From Streptomyces sp. NBC_00433 (GTDB lineage Bacteria; Actinomycetota; Actinomycetes; Streptomycetales; Streptomycetaceae), in the NCBI GenBank assembly GCA_036015235.1, contig CP107926.1, forward strand, positions 3,786,001-3,850,000: a DNA stretch of 64,000 nt. Direction: 5' to 3'. A model generated the notes under the pieces. It was not told the origin of the DNA. It did no database searches and was given only the letters and a program-made list of their open reading frames with translations. Of the stretch, positions 18,878 through 29,418 are shown one piece after another (position 1 is the first letter of the stretch; every line of letters begins with the position of its first letter). The position numbers and the translations under genes are program-made.

Positions 18878-20569
18878 TCAGTCCTGCTGCCGGAAGCCGG
18901 CCAAGGCGTTGTCGAACACCCGCCGGTAAGTGGACCATTGGGAATCGGGCGCGGACAGGTACACGGCGTACTCGCGGCCGCCCTCCTCGCCGAAGCCGAT
19001 GTCGAGCGCGTGGAAGAGGGTGCCGGTGGTGGCGCCCCTGAAGGTGAACTCCCACAGGGCGGCGTCCTGGCCGGACGGGGTCTTGGTGGGCGCCATCCGC
19101 TCGCGGTGGTAGTGCTTCACCTGGCTCTCGGTCTGCGGCTCCAGATCCTTCCAGTGCTGGTAGGGGTCCGGTCCCGCGAAGTCCAGGGCGCTGATCTTGA
19201 GGGCGACGGTTTCGGTGGGGTCGACGTAGCTGATCTGGTCGCCGTTGTCGGTGACCTTCTTCTTCCAGTGGTCGGGCACGGGCACGCTGTAGCCGTGGTC
19301 TGCCTGGTGCACCAGGTGGTAGCCGGCGGGGACGGGCGGCGGCTCCGGCGCGGTCGTGGGCGGGTCGCTGGTGGGCGGGGTGGTGGCCGGTTCCGTGGTG
19401 GCCGGGGTCGTCAGGGTGGCGGTCGGGGCGCCGGTGGTGCCCCCGTTGCCGCCGTCGTCCCCGCCTGCGGCGTCCGAGCGGTTGGCCCGGTCCACGGCGA
19501 TGGCGACGCCCCCGGCGATCACCGCGACGGCGACCGCGACGGCGACCCAGCGGCCGGGGCGGCGGCGGGCCGGGCCGTGCTGCGCGTGCTGCGGCTCGTG
19601 CGGGTGCTGGGCGTGCTGGGCGTGCTGGCCGGTCGGATGCGGTCCCGGTGGATGCGTGCCGTCGCTGTGGGGGCCGGTCCGCGGCTCGGACGGGGAGAGC
19701 CGCCGGGTGATGCCGACCTGCTCGACCAGCGCGGTGTCCTGCTCTCCGGCCGGTATCCGCAGCATCCGCTCGGCCTCTTCCGCCGACAGCCGCTCGCCGG
19801 GCTCCTTGGCCAGCAGGCCGGCGATCACCCGGGTCAGCGCCCCGGCGTTCGGCGCGGGCACGACGGGCTCCTCGGCGATGGCGTACGCCGTCTCGATCGC
19901 GGTCGGCCGGCGGAAGGGCGAGGCGCCCTCGACGGCCTGGTAGAGCGTGGCGCCCAGCGCCCACAGGTCGGCCTCGGGTCCGGGCATGGCGCCGCGGATG
20001 CGCTCGGGCGACAGGAAGTCGATGGAGCCGATCAGCTCGCCGGTGCGGGTGAGGGTGGAGGTGCCGGACGCCTGGGCGATGCCGAAGTCGGTCAGCACGA
20101 CCCGGCCGTCCTCGCCGAGCAGCACATTGCCGGGTTTGACGTCCCGGTGCAGCACCCCGGCCCGGTGGGCGGCCCGCAGCGCCGCGATCATGCCGCGGCC
20201 GATCCGGGCGGCCTCGGCGGGCGGCAGGGCGCCGCGCTGCTTGAGCAGCTCGCCGAGGGTGAGCGAGGGGACGTACTCCATGACGATGGACGGCAGGCCG
20301 TCGTCGTCCACCACGTCGTGGACGACGATGACGTTGGGGTGGCTGATCCTGGCGGCGGCGCGTGCCTCGCGGCGGGTGCGCTCGAAGAGCGTGGCCACTT
20401 CCTCGTCGGCCATGTGCGGCTGCGGCGGGTGCAGTTTCTTCACCGCGACCTGGCGGTCGAGGAGTTCGTCCTCGGCCCGCCACACGGTGCCCATCCCGCC
20501 GCGGCCGATCCGCTCCATGAGCCGGTAGCGGCCCGCGACCAACCGCCCCTCGTCCGCGGGTCCCACCAT
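18878..20569 (-). CDS. Membrane Ser/Thr protein kinase (kinase D of cluster)
   Basis: Hanks-type kinase of 563 residues with GRGGMGTVW, Lys44 in VAVKKL, HRD 141-143, DFG 161-163 and FLSPERIRG. A linker rich in His/Gln/Pro (repeated HAQHAQHPHEPQHAQH-like motifs) precedes the membrane span (WVAVAVAVAVIAGGVAIAV), a Thr/Pro-rich stalk and the shared extracellular domain (PAGYHLVHQADHGYSVPVPDHW). ATG start with GGAGGAG six bases upstream. First gene of the four-gene kinase set and probably its promoter-proximal member. Confidence 0.93.
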   Translation of the reverse strand: MVGPADEGRLVAGRYRLMERIGRGGMGTVWRAEDELLDRQVAVKKLHPPQPHMADEEVATLFERTRREARAAARISHPNVIVVHDVVDDDGLPSIVMEYVPSLTLGELLKQRGALPPAEAARIGRGMIAALRAAHRAGVLHRDVKPGNVLLGEDGRVVLTDFGIAQASGTSTLTRTGELIGSIDFLSPERIRGAMPGPEADLWALGATLYQAVEGASPFRRPTAIETAYAIAEEPVVPAPNAGALTRVIAGLLAKEPGERLSAEEAERMLRIPAGEQDTALVEQVGITRRLSPSEPRTGPHSDGTHPPGPHPTGQHAQHAQHPHEPQHAQHGPARRRPGRWVAVAVAVAVIAGGVAIAVDRANRSDAAGGDDGGNGGTTGAPTATLTTPATTEPATTPPTSDPPTTAPEPPPVPAGYHLVHQADHGYSVPVPDHWKKKVTDNGDQISYVDPTETVALKISALDFAGPDPYQHWKDLEPQTESQVKHYHRERMAPTKTPSGQDAALWEFTFRGATTGTLFHALDIGFGEEGGREYAVYLSAPDSQWSTYRRVFDNALAGFRQQD

Positions 20570-20652
20570 GTCGCGCTCCTCCGTCTGTCCCCCGACCGCG
20601 CGTTCCGGGAGGGCCTTTCCCGCACCCTCCGCCGCGCCCAGACGCCGTGCGC

Positions 20653-22359
20653 CTAGAGGGGAACGATATCCGGAGCGCCGAGCCTGGCCGCATCCGCGGT
20701 CAGATCATCGGGCTGGCGCTGCGATTCGCGTTCGGCTTCCACCCGCTTTTCGTAGTACTCGACCTCCTTGTCGACCTGGTTCGCGTCCCAGCCGAGCACC
20801 GGCGCCATCAACTCCGCCGCCTCGCGGGCGCTGCGGGTGCCGCGGTCGAAGGTCTCGATGGAGATGCGCGTCCTGCGGGCCAGCACGTCGTCCAGGTGCC
20901 GGGCGCTCTCATAAGCCGCCGCGTAGACGACCTCGGCCCGCAGGTAGTCGTCCGCGCCGGTCAGCGGCGCGGCCAGCGACGGGTCGTCGGCGATCAGGTC
21001 GAGCAGCTCGCCGGTCAGGCTGCCGTAGCGCTGGAGCAGGTGCTCGATGCGGGCCACGTGCACACCGGTGCGGGCCGCGGTCCTCGCGCGGGCGTTCCAC
21101 TGCGCCTGGTAGCCCTCGGCCCCGACCAGCGGCACATCCTCGGTGCAGCACTCGGCGACCCGGTAGTCCAGTCCGTGCACGGCCTCGTCCACCGCGTCCT
21201 TGGCCATCACCCGGTAGGTCGTGTACTTCCCGCCGGCGACCACCACGAGCCCGGGCACCGGGTGGGCCACCGTGTGCTCACGGGACAGCTTGCTCGTCGC
21301 GTCGGACTCGCCGGCCAGCAGCGGGCGCAGCCCGGCGTAGACGCCCTGGACGTCGTCCCTGGTCAGCGGGGTGTTGAGCACCGCGTTGACATGGTCGAGC
21401 ACATAGTCGATGTCGGCGCTGGAGGCCGCCGGGTGCGCCTTGTCCAGCTCCCAGTCGGTGTCGGTGGTGCCGACGATCCAGTGCCTGCCCCACGGGATGA
21501 CGAAGAGCACGCTCTTCTCGGTGCGCAGGATGATGCCGCTGCTGGAGTGGATGCGGTCCTTCGGGACCACCAGGTGGATGCCCTTGGACGCCCTGACGTG
21601 GAATTGCCCGCGCTCGGCGATCAGCGCCTGGGTGTCGTCGGTCCACACCCCGGTCGCGTTGACCACCTGCTTGGCCCGGATCTCGTACTCGCCGCCGGCC
21701 TCGCCGTCGTGCACCAGGGCGCCGACGACGCGCTCCCCCTCACGGAGGAATTCGACCACCCGCGCCTGGTTGGCGACGTGGGCGCCGTAGGAGGCCGCAG
21801 TACGCACCAGGGTCGCGACGAAGCGCGCGTCGTCCACGCCGGCGTCGTAATACTGCAGCGCGCCCACCAGCGCGTCCTTGCGCAACGCGGGGGCGATCCG
21901 CAGCGCGTGCCTGCGGCTCAGGTGGCGGTGCACCGGCAGGCCGCGGCCGTGCCCCGACGACAGCGACATCGCGTCGTAGAGGGCCACGCCGGAGCCCGCG
22001 TAGACCCGCTCCCAGCCCTTGTGCTGGAGCGGGTAGAGGAAGGGCACCGGGCGCACCAGGTGGGGCGCTATTCGCCCCAGCAGCAGCCCGCGCTCCTTGA
22101 GCGCCTCGCGGACCAGGGCGAAGTCCAGCATCTCCAGGTAGCGCAAGCCGCCGTGGATCAGCTTGCTCGACCTGCTCGACGTGCCCGCGGCCCAGTCGCG
22201 GGCCTCGACCAGTCCGGTCGACAGTCCGCGGGTCGCGGCGTCCAGCGCGGTCCCGGCGCCGACGATGCCGCCGCCCACCACCAGGATGTCCAGCTCCTTC
22301 TCCGCCATCCGGGTGAGGGCTGCTTCCCGCTGGGCCGGTCCGAGTGTCGTCGTACGCAT
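20653..22359 (-). CDS. glpD: Glycerol-3-phosphate dehydrogenase, aerobic
   Basis: FAD-dependent oxidation of glycerol 3-phosphate to dihydroxyacetone phosphate, feeding electrons to the quinone pool at the membrane. The 568 residues carry the FAD motif ILVVGGGIVGAGTALDA, the GlpD signature segment SSRSSKLIHGGLRYLE, and a C-terminal helical domain. Start ATG 22359 is backed by GGAGG six bases upstream and by family length. No glpF or glpK is adjacent. The tail EYYEKRVEAERESQRQ is charged and variable. Divergent from the nucleotide-sugar dehydrogenase homologue. Confidence 0.95.
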   Translation of the reverse strand: MRTTTLGPAQREAALTRMAEKELDILVVGGGIVGAGTALDAATRGLSTGLVEARDWAAGTSSRSSKLIHGGLRYLEMLDFALVREALKERGLLLGRIAPHLVRPVPFLYPLQHKGWERVYAGSGVALYDAMSLSSGHGRGLPVHRHLSRRHALRIAPALRKDALVGALQYYDAGVDDARFVATLVRTAASYGAHVANQARVVEFLREGERVVGALVHDGEAGGEYEIRAKQVVNATGVWTDDTQALIAERGQFHVRASKGIHLVVPKDRIHSSSGIILRTEKSVLFVIPWGRHWIVGTTDTDWELDKAHPAASSADIDYVLDHVNAVLNTPLTRDDVQGVYAGLRPLLAGESDATSKLSREHTVAHPVPGLVVVAGGKYTTYRVMAKDAVDEAVHGLDYRVAECCTEDVPLVGAEGYQAQWNARARTAARTGVHVARIEHLLQRYGSLTGELLDLIADDPSLAAPLTGADDYLRAEVVYAAAYESARHLDDVLARRTRISIETFDRGTRSAREAAELMAPVLGWDANQVDKEVEYYEKRVEAERESQRQPDDLTADAARLGAPDIVPL

Positions 22360-22631
22360 CCGTAACCTCCGTGCCTGCCGATGCTGATCGGGCTCTCGGT
22401 CGCTTCTGCTCGGGCTCCGCCGGGTACCTGCCCCGAGCCGGCGGGATTCCTCCTCCTTCGATAGTGACCGGCGCGGCGGCACGCTGCCAGGGCAGGCGGA
22501 TCGGGCGCCCGGTCCGCAGCCGTACGGGCCCCTACGGCGCGGCGAGTGGTCATATCAGTGATTTGTCTGGTTAGCCTGTTTTGAAGCCATGCGTGAGCCC
22601 ATTCGTGGTGGTCGCCAGGGAGGACAACCCC

Positions 22632-23903
22632 ATGCCCGCAGACCTCGCCGTACTCGGACTCGGCAGCACAGGACTCCCCCTCGCCCAGGCGGCGACCGCC
22701 GCGGGCGTCGGTGTCATCGGCTACGACCCCGACCCCGCCACGGTCGCCGACATCAACGCCGGACGCGTACCGCCCGGCTCCCTCGCCGCCGCCGACCTGC
22801 GCAGGATGCTGGCCTGCGGCTTCCGCGCCACCGCCGACCCCGCCGTGCTCGGCCGGGTGCGCACCGCGGTGATCTGCGCGCCCACCCCGCCCGGCGAGGA
22901 CCACGCCCTGGACCTGTCCGCGGTCGCCGCGGCCGCCCGCGCGCTGGCCGCGCACCTGCGGCCGCACACCACCGTCGTCCTGGAGTCGGCCGTCTACCCG
23001 GGCACCACCGAGGGATACCTGCGGCCGCTGCTGGAATCGCACGGCCTGCGGGCCGGGCGCGACTTCCACCTCGCCTACTCCCCCGGCCGCCTCGACCCCG
23101 GCAACCGCGACTTCCAGCTCGCCAACACCCCCAAGGTCGTCGGCGGCTGCACCCCCGCCTGCACCGAGGCGGCCGCCGCCTTCTACAGCCGCTTCACCGA
23201 ACGCATCGTGCGCGCCCGCGGCACCCGCGAGGCCGAGGCGGTCAAGCTGCTGGAGACCAACTACCGGCACGTCAACATCGCCTTCGCCAACGAGATGGCG
23301 GTCTTCTGCCACGACCTGGGCGTCGACCTGTGGGACGTCATCAGGTGCGCCGAGACCAAGCCCTTCGGCTTCCAGGCCTTCCGCCCAGGACCCGGCGTCG
23401 GCGGCCCCGCGGCGCCCCTGGACCCCAACGCGGCACCGCACTTCACCCCGCCCGCGCACCCGCGGCTGCCCGGCCACCCGCTGCGGATGGTCGAACTCGC
23501 CCAGGAGGTCAACTCGCGCATGCCGCGCTACGTCGTCCAGCGCGCCGCGGCCCTGCTCAACGAGCACGGCAAGTCGCTGCGCGGCGCCCGCATCCTGCTG
23601 CTCGGCGTGACCTACAAGGCCGACCTCGCCGACCAGCAGGGCGCCCCCGCACGGGAGATCGGCACCCGGCTGCTCGAACTCGGCGCCCAGCTCTGCTACC
23701 ACGACCCCTACGTACCCCAATGGCGGGTGACGGACCGCCCGGTGCCGCGCGCCGACTCGCTGTGGGAGGCCGCCGCCGAGGCCGACCTGACGCTGCTGCT
23801 CCAGCACCACCGCACCTACGACCTCCAGGGACTGGCGGTCAAGGCGCAACTCCTGCTCGACACCAGGGGCGCCACACCGGTCGGAGCCGCCGCCCGGCTG
23901 TGA
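22632..23903 (+). CDS. UDP-sugar dehydrogenase family protein lacking the catalytic cysteine
   Basis: Homologue of UDP-glucose / UDP-ManNAc dehydrogenases, 423 residues. It has the N-terminal NAD fold (LAVLGLGSTGLPLA), the central helix with the conserved lysine and asparagine (VKLLETNYRHVNIAFANE, Lys205) and the C-terminal domain (GVTYKADLADQQ). The catalytic loop, normally GGHCIPxDP, reads GGPAAPLDP at 257-265, so both the His and the Cys that forms the thiohemiacetal are gone. Oxidation to the uronic acid is therefore doubtful. ATG 22632 has GGGAGGA eight bases upstream. Substrate unknown. Confidence 0.88.
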   Translation: MPADLAVLGLGSTGLPLAQAATAAGVGVIGYDPDPATVADINAGRVPPGSLAAADLRRMLACGFRATADPAVLGRVRTAVICAPTPPGEDHALDLSAVAAAARALAAHLRPHTTVVLESAVYPGTTEGYLRPLLESHGLRAGRDFHLAYSPGRLDPGNRDFQLANTPKVVGGCTPACTEAAAAFYSRFTERIVRARGTREAEAVKLLETNYRHVNIAFANEMAVFCHDLGVDLWDVIRCAETKPFGFQAFRPGPGVGGPAAPLDPNAAPHFTPPAHPRLPGHPLRMVELAQEVNSRMPRYVVQRAAALLNEHGKSLRGARILLLGVTYKADLADQQGAPAREIGTRLLELGAQLCYHDPYVPQWRVTDRPVPRADSLWEAAAEADLTLLLQHHRTYDLQGLAVKAQLLLDTRGATPVGAAARL

Positions 23904-23970
23904 CCCGAGGGGCGCGATCGCGCCGGTGAGAACGGGGACGTGCGGGTCCTGTAACGACGGATCAATCTTC

Positions 23971-24001
23971 TTGTCCGATTGTCATCCCCCCCTGCTAGAT
24001 T
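23971..24001 (+). promoter_or_regulatory. Possible promoter before the Pro/Gln-rich membrane protein
   Basis: TTGTCC (23971-23976) and TAGATT (23996-24001) are separated by 19 bases, a wide spacing for a vegetative promoter. The T-rich setting stands out from the surrounding GC-rich DNA. Confidence 0.3.
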
Positions 24002-24093
24002 TCGGCGTCACCGTTCGCACCTGAGCATGCACGCATCAAGACGCGACGCCTGCCGCGCGAACCTCTCGTACATCCGTCCCCGGGGGATCCTTC

Positions 24094-24705
24094 ATGAGCT
24101 CCAACTACCCGCCGCCCCAGCAGCCGGCCGGACAGAACCCGTACGCCCAGCAGCCGCCGCAGGGCCCGCCGGCGCCTCAGCAGCCGTACGCGCCGTCCCC
24201 GTACGCCGCCCCGCCGCAGGGCGGCGGCTTCAACGCGCCCGCCCCCGGCGGTTTCAACGCCGCGGCCTACGCACCGCCCGCCCCGATCGGCGCCGCCCCG
24301 GCCGGCAACCCCGGGCTGGGCGTGCTGGCGGGTGTCGCGGCCATGCTGGTCGCCGCGCTGGTCTACGGCCTGCTCATCAAGGCCACGAAGCACGAGATCA
24401 GCTACGCGGCCGTCGCCGTCGGCGTGCTCGTCGGCTTCGCGCTCGCCAAGGCCGGCGGCCGCAACCCCGCGCTGCCCTTCATCGGCGTGCCGCTCGCGCT
24501 GCTCGGCGTGTACCTGGGCCAGCTGTTCGGCATCGCCCTGCTGATCAGCGACCTGTCAGGAGCGCCCGGCGTCGTGACGCTGTTCACCGACCACTTCAGC
24601 GTTCTCCAGGACTCCTGGAAAGAGGCGATGAACGGCAGGGACTACTTCTTCTTCGCCATCGCCGGCCTCGAAGGCTTCATCGTCACCAAGCGCGTGGCGG
24701 GCTGA
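24094..24705 (+). CDS. Membrane protein with Pro/Gln-rich cytoplasmic N-terminus
   Basis: A 203-residue protein. Residues 1-65 are dominated by Pro, Gln, Ala, Tyr and Gly (QPPQGPPAPQQPYAPS), followed by about three membrane segments (LGVLAGVAAMLVAALVYGLL, YAAVAVGVLVGFALAKA, LPFIGVPLALLGVYLGQLFG), then a polar stretch and a C-terminal segment (FFFAIAGLEGFIVTKRV). No enzymatic motif is visible. Such Pro-rich tails in actinomycetes often mediate interaction. Single gene, ending in a strong terminator shared with the convergent guaB3-like gene. Confidence 0.8.
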   Translation: MSSNYPPPQQPAGQNPYAQQPPQGPPAPQQPYAPSPYAAPPQGGGFNAPAPGGFNAAAYAPPAPIGAAPAGNPGLGVLAGVAAMLVAALVYGLLIKATKHEISYAAVAVGVLVGFALAKAGGRNPALPFIGVPLALLGVYLGQLFGIALLISDLSGAPGVVTLFTDHFSVLQDSWKEAMNGRDYFFFAIAGLEGFIVTKRVAG

Positions 24706-24728
24706 CGCCCGAGGGCACGTGACCACGG

Positions 24729-24768
24729 CAGGAGGGCCCCACCGCGGGAAGCGGTGGGGCCCCTCCTG
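24729..24768. terminator. Bidirectional terminator between convergent genes
   Basis: A strong hairpin: left arm 24729-24745 (CAGGAGGGCCCCACCGC), loop GGGAA, right arm 24751-24768. The arms match along their whole length apart from one bulged base. It sits between the 3' ends of the membrane protein gene and the guaB3-like gene. There is no T tract. Confidence 0.85.
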
Positions 24769-24782
24769 GCGTACTGCCGCGG

Positions 24783-25904
24783 TCAGCGGTGGTGCGTCGG
24801 CGAGACCGTGACCTCGACCCGCTGGAATTCCTTCAGGTCCGAATAGCCGGTCGTGGCCATCGAGCGGCGCAGCGCGCCGAAGAAGTTCATCGAGCCGTCC
24901 GGGGCGTGCGAGGGGCCGAGCAGGATCTCCTCGGTCGTGCCCGCCGTCCCCAGGTTCATCCGCTTGCCGCGCGGCAGCTCGGGGTTGACGGCCTCCATAC
25001 CCCAGTGGAAACCGCGGCCGGGCGCGTCGGTCGCGCGGGCCAGCGGCGAGCCCATCATGACCGCGTCGGCCCCGCAGGCGATCGCCTTCGGCAGGTCGCC
25101 GCTGGCGCCGAAGCCGCCGTCCGCGATGACGTGCGCGTAGCGGCCGCCGGACTCGTCCATGTAGTCCCTGCGGGCCGCCGCCACGTCGGCCACCGCGGTG
25201 GCCATCGGCACCTGGATGCCCAGCACGTTGCGCGTGGTGTGCGCGGCCCCGCCGCCGAAGCCGACCAGCACACCGGCCGCGCCGGTCCGCATCAGGTGCA
25301 GCGCCGCCGTGTACGTGGCGCAGCCGCCGACGATGACCGGCACGTCCAGCTCGTAGATGAACTGCTTCAGGTTCAGCGGCTCGTGCGACCCGCTCACGTG
25401 CTCCGCCGACACCGTGGTGCCCCGGATCACGAACAGGTCGACCCCGGCGTCCACCACGGCCTTGGAGAACTGCGCGGTCCGCTGCGGCGAGAGCGCGGCC
25501 GCCGTCACGACCCCGGCGTCCCGCACCTCCTTGATCCGCTGCCCGATCAGCTCCTCGCGGATCGGCGCCCTGTAGATCTCCTGGAGCCGCGCGGTCGCCC
25601 GCCCGTCGTCCAGCTCGGCGATCTCCGCGAGCAGCGACTCGGGGTCGTCGTACCTGGTCCACAGCCCTTCCAGGTTCAGCACCCCGAGCCCGCCGAGGTT
25701 GCCGATCCTGATCGCCGTCTCCGGCGACACGACGGAGTCCATCGGGGCCGCCAGGAAGGGCAGCTCGAAGCGGTAGGCGTCGATCTGCCAGGCGATCGAG
25801 ACTTCTTTCGGGTCCCGGGTGCGGCGGCTCGGCACCACGGCGATGTCGTCGAACGAATATGCCCTGCGGCCTCGCTTGCCCCGACCGATCTCGATCTCTG
25901 TCAC
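24783..25904 (-). CDS. GuaB3 family IMP dehydrogenase-related protein
   Basis: A 373-residue IMPDH-related (beta/alpha)8 barrel without CBS domains. It has the conserved start YSFDDIAVVPSRRTRDP and MDSVVSPETA, and the phosphate-binding DGGFGASGDLPKAIACGADAVMMGS. At the active-site loop, where IMPDH has GPGSxCTT, it reads GFGGGAAHTTRNVLG, so the catalytic Cys is missing. GuaB3 proteins are widespread in actinomycetes and are thought not to make XMP; a GMP reductase-like role has been proposed for some. Downstream of guaB in the same orientation but separated by 425 bases of repeats. Confidence 0.9.
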   Translation of the reverse strand: MTEIEIGRGKRGRRAYSFDDIAVVPSRRTRDPKEVSIAWQIDAYRFELPFLAAPMDSVVSPETAIRIGNLGGLGVLNLEGLWTRYDDPESLLAEIAELDDGRATARLQEIYRAPIREELIGQRIKEVRDAGVVTAAALSPQRTAQFSKAVVDAGVDLFVIRGTTVSAEHVSGSHEPLNLKQFIYELDVPVIVGGCATYTAALHLMRTGAAGVLVGFGGGAAHTTRNVLGIQVPMATAVADVAAARRDYMDESGGRYAHVIADGGFGASGDLPKAIACGADAVMMGSPLARATDAPGRGFHWGMEAVNPELPRGKRMNLGTAGTTEEILLGPSHAPDGSMNFFGALRRSMATTGYSDLKEFQRVEVTVSPTHHR

Positions 25905-26329
25905 GTCTCGTGCCTCTCTCTATGGCCTGCGGCCCCAGTATCCCGCAACCTGGCCTTCGGCCCGACTCCCACTACGGCGCCCTCCCGCAGGGGGCGCCCT
26001 TCCGCCGGCCGCAGTGGCTGAGAGAGTCCCCTCCGGCAGGGGGTGCGCTTCCCCCCGGGCACGGGGGGTGTGGGATGCCCCTTCGGCAAGGGGGTGCCTG
26101 ATAGGGGCGCGGGGAACTGCGCGACCAGCCCACCACCGGCCGGTGGTCCGGCACGGACCGAACAGCCCCTCACGGACGGTGGCGACGTACAGCCCGTCGA
26201 CGGCTGGTCGCGCAGTTCTCCCCCAGAGCTTCGCCTGGGGGTACCCCCACGCCCCTGGTGGGCACCCCCTTGCCGAAAGGGGACCGCAGCACCACCGCGG
26301 CCCGGGGGATGCTTACCGACCGCCGGAGG
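25905..26329. repeat. Mosaic intergenic repeats, region 2
   Basis: No gene is seen between guaB and the guaB3-like gene. The main element is bounded by AGGGGCGCGGGGAACTGCGC (from 26103, arm to 26130) and its inverted partner GGCTGGTCGCGCAGTTC from 26202. The right arm is interrupted by a hairpin module (CCCCCAGAGCTTCGCCTGGG at 26220-26239, then GGGGTACCCCC). Inside is the perfect palindrome ACCACCGGCCGGTGGT (26132-26147). The same composite recurs at 61529-61655. A further unit with CCCCTTCGGCAAGGGGGTGC lies at 26079-26098. Confidence 0.85.
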
Positions 26330-27928
<1,599 letters not shown>

Positions 27929-28696
27929 CTAGGCGCTCAGCCCGCCCGCGCTCGCCGAATGCGCGGCGGCCGACTCCTCGGCGATGGCCCGCAGCCTGCT
28001 GAGCGCGCGGTGCTGGGCCACCCGGACGGCTCCGGGCGACATGCCGAGCACCTGGCCGGTCTCCTCGGCGCTCAGCCCGACCGCGACCCGCAGCAGCACC
28101 AGCTCCCGCAGGTGCCCCGGCAGCCGGTCGAGCAGTTCCTTGGCCCAGGCGGCGTCGCTGTTGAGCAGCGCGCGCTCCTCGGGGCCGAGCGAGTCGTCGG
28201 GCTTCTCCGGCATCTCGTCGGAGGGGACCGCGGTGCTGCCCGGGTGGCGCATCGCGGCCCGTTGCAGGTCGGCGACCTTGTGGGCGGCGATGGACACCAC
28301 GAAGGCCTCGAAGGGCCGCCCCAGGTCGCGGTAGCGCGGCAGTGCGCACAGCACGGCGAGGCAGACCTCCTGGGCGAGGTCGTCCACGAAGTGCCGCGCG
28401 TCACCCGGCAGCCGGGACAGCTTGGTGCGGCAGTAGCGCTCGGCCAGCGGGTGCACATGGGCCAGCAGATCGTGGGTCGCCCGCTCGTCGCCGTCGACGG
28501 CGCGACGAACGAGGGCACCGATCGCCGGAGTGTCGTCGTCGCGCATCCACCCATGGTGCCTCGCCGCCGGACTTTCCGTCGCATCGCGGCCGTACTTCTG
28601 CACCGAAGCGTTATGAGCCGCCGTGGCCGAGGCCGCGGCGGAGTCCGCGGCTGGCTCGGTCATCTCCGCCTTCTGGTCCGCCTTATGGTCCGCCAT
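27929..28696 (-). CDS. shbA: RNA polymerase sigma factor ShbA-like (sigma-70 family)
   Basis: Small sigma factor of about 255 residues with region 2 ([39 protein letters not shown]) and region 4 ([41 protein letters not shown]), preceded by an unconserved Ala/Asp-rich N-terminus. The position next to bldM, whiD and guaB is that of ShbA, which in Streptomyces drives transcription of hrdB, the principal sigma gene. The symbol rests on this synteny plus family. ATG 28696 has GGGGG upstream; ATG 28546 is a possible shorter start. Confidence 0.85.
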   Translation of the reverse strand: MADHKADQKAEMTEPAADSAAASATAAHNASVQKYGRDATESPAARHHGWMRDDDTPAIGALVRRAVDGDERATHDLLAHVHPLAERYCRTKLSRLPGDARHFVDDLAQEVCLAVLCALPRYRDLGRPFEAFVVSIAAHKVADLQRAAMRHPGSTAVPSDEMPEKPDDSLGPEERALLNSDAAWAKELLDRLPGHLRELVLLRVAVGLSAEETGQVLGMSPGAVRVAQHRALSRLRAIAEESAAAHSASAGGLSA

Positions 28697-28806
28697 GTGA
28701 AGCCCCCGCCGATCCCCGAGGAAGTCCATACGTCAAGCATGCGTCCTCCCCCGGGAAACCGAGGACTCGTGGGGGACTCCGCCGTACGGCGTACGGCGTA
28801 GCCGGG

Positions 28807-29418
28807 TCAGCGGACCAGGCCCCAGCGGAAGCCGAGAGCCACCGCGTGGGCCCGGTCGGAGGCGCCAAGCTTCTTGAACAGCCGCCGCGCGTGCGTCTTG
28901 ACGGTGTCCTCGGAGAGGAACAGCTCGCGGCCGATCTCGGCGTTGGACCGTCCGTGGCTCATCCCTTCGAGCACCTGGATCTCGCGGGCGGTCAGGGTGG
29001 GCGCGGCGCCCATCTCGGCGGACCGCAGCCGGCGCGGCGCGAGCCGCCAGGTCGGGTCGGCGAGCGCCTGGGTGACGGTGGCCCGCAGTTCGGCGCGCGA
29101 GGCGTCCTTGTGCAGGTAGCCGCGGGCGCCGGCGGCGACCGCCAGGGCCACGCCGTCCAGGTCCTCGGCGACGGTGAGCATGATGATGCGGGCGCCGGGG
29201 TCGGCGGACAGCAGCCGCCGTACGGTCTCGACACCGCCGAGGCCGGGCATCCTGACGTCCATCAGGATGAGGTCGGACCGGTCGGCCCCCCAGCGGCGGA
29301 GCACTTCCTCACCGTTGGCCGCGGTGGTTACGCGCTCGACGCCGGGCACGGTCGCCACCGCGCGGCGCAGGGCCTCTCGGGCGAGCGGGGAGTCGTCGCA
29401 GACGAGGACGGAAGTCAT
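28807..29418 (-). CDS. bldM: Developmental response regulator BldM
   Basis: Orphan NarL-type response regulator of 203 residues with receiver (acidic pair at 8-9, Asp54 in LILMDVRMPG) and LuxR helix-turn-helix (LTAREIQVLEGMSHGRSNAEIG, VKTHARRLFKKLGA). Length and sequence match BldM, needed for aerial hyphae; it acts as a homodimer or as a heterodimer with WhiI, and its receiver does not need phosphorylation. No kinase gene is adjacent, as expected. ATG has GGAGGG five bases upstream. Divergent from whiD, and its own promoter (SigBldN-dependent in S. coelicolor) should lie in the shared region. Confidence 0.96.
   Translation of the reverse strand: MTSVLVCDDSPLAREALRRAVATVPGVERVTTAANGEEVLRRWGADRSDLILMDVRMPGLGGVETVRRLLSADPGARIIMLTVAEDLDGVALAVAAGARGYLHKDASRAELRATVTQALADPTWRLAPRRLRSAEMGAAPTLTAREIQVLEGMSHGRSNAEIGRELFLSEDTVKTHARRLFKKLGASDRAHAVALGFRWGLVR

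Noticed and set aside
25905-26329. Insertion sequence between guaB and the guaB3-like gene
   Set aside because: Inverted arms are present, but there is no transposase frame and no clear target-site duplication.
28786-28800. Short GTACGGC repeats between bldM and shbA as an operator
   Set aside because: Only a 15-base run of a common GC-rich motif, without dyad symmetry or spacing that suggests binding.
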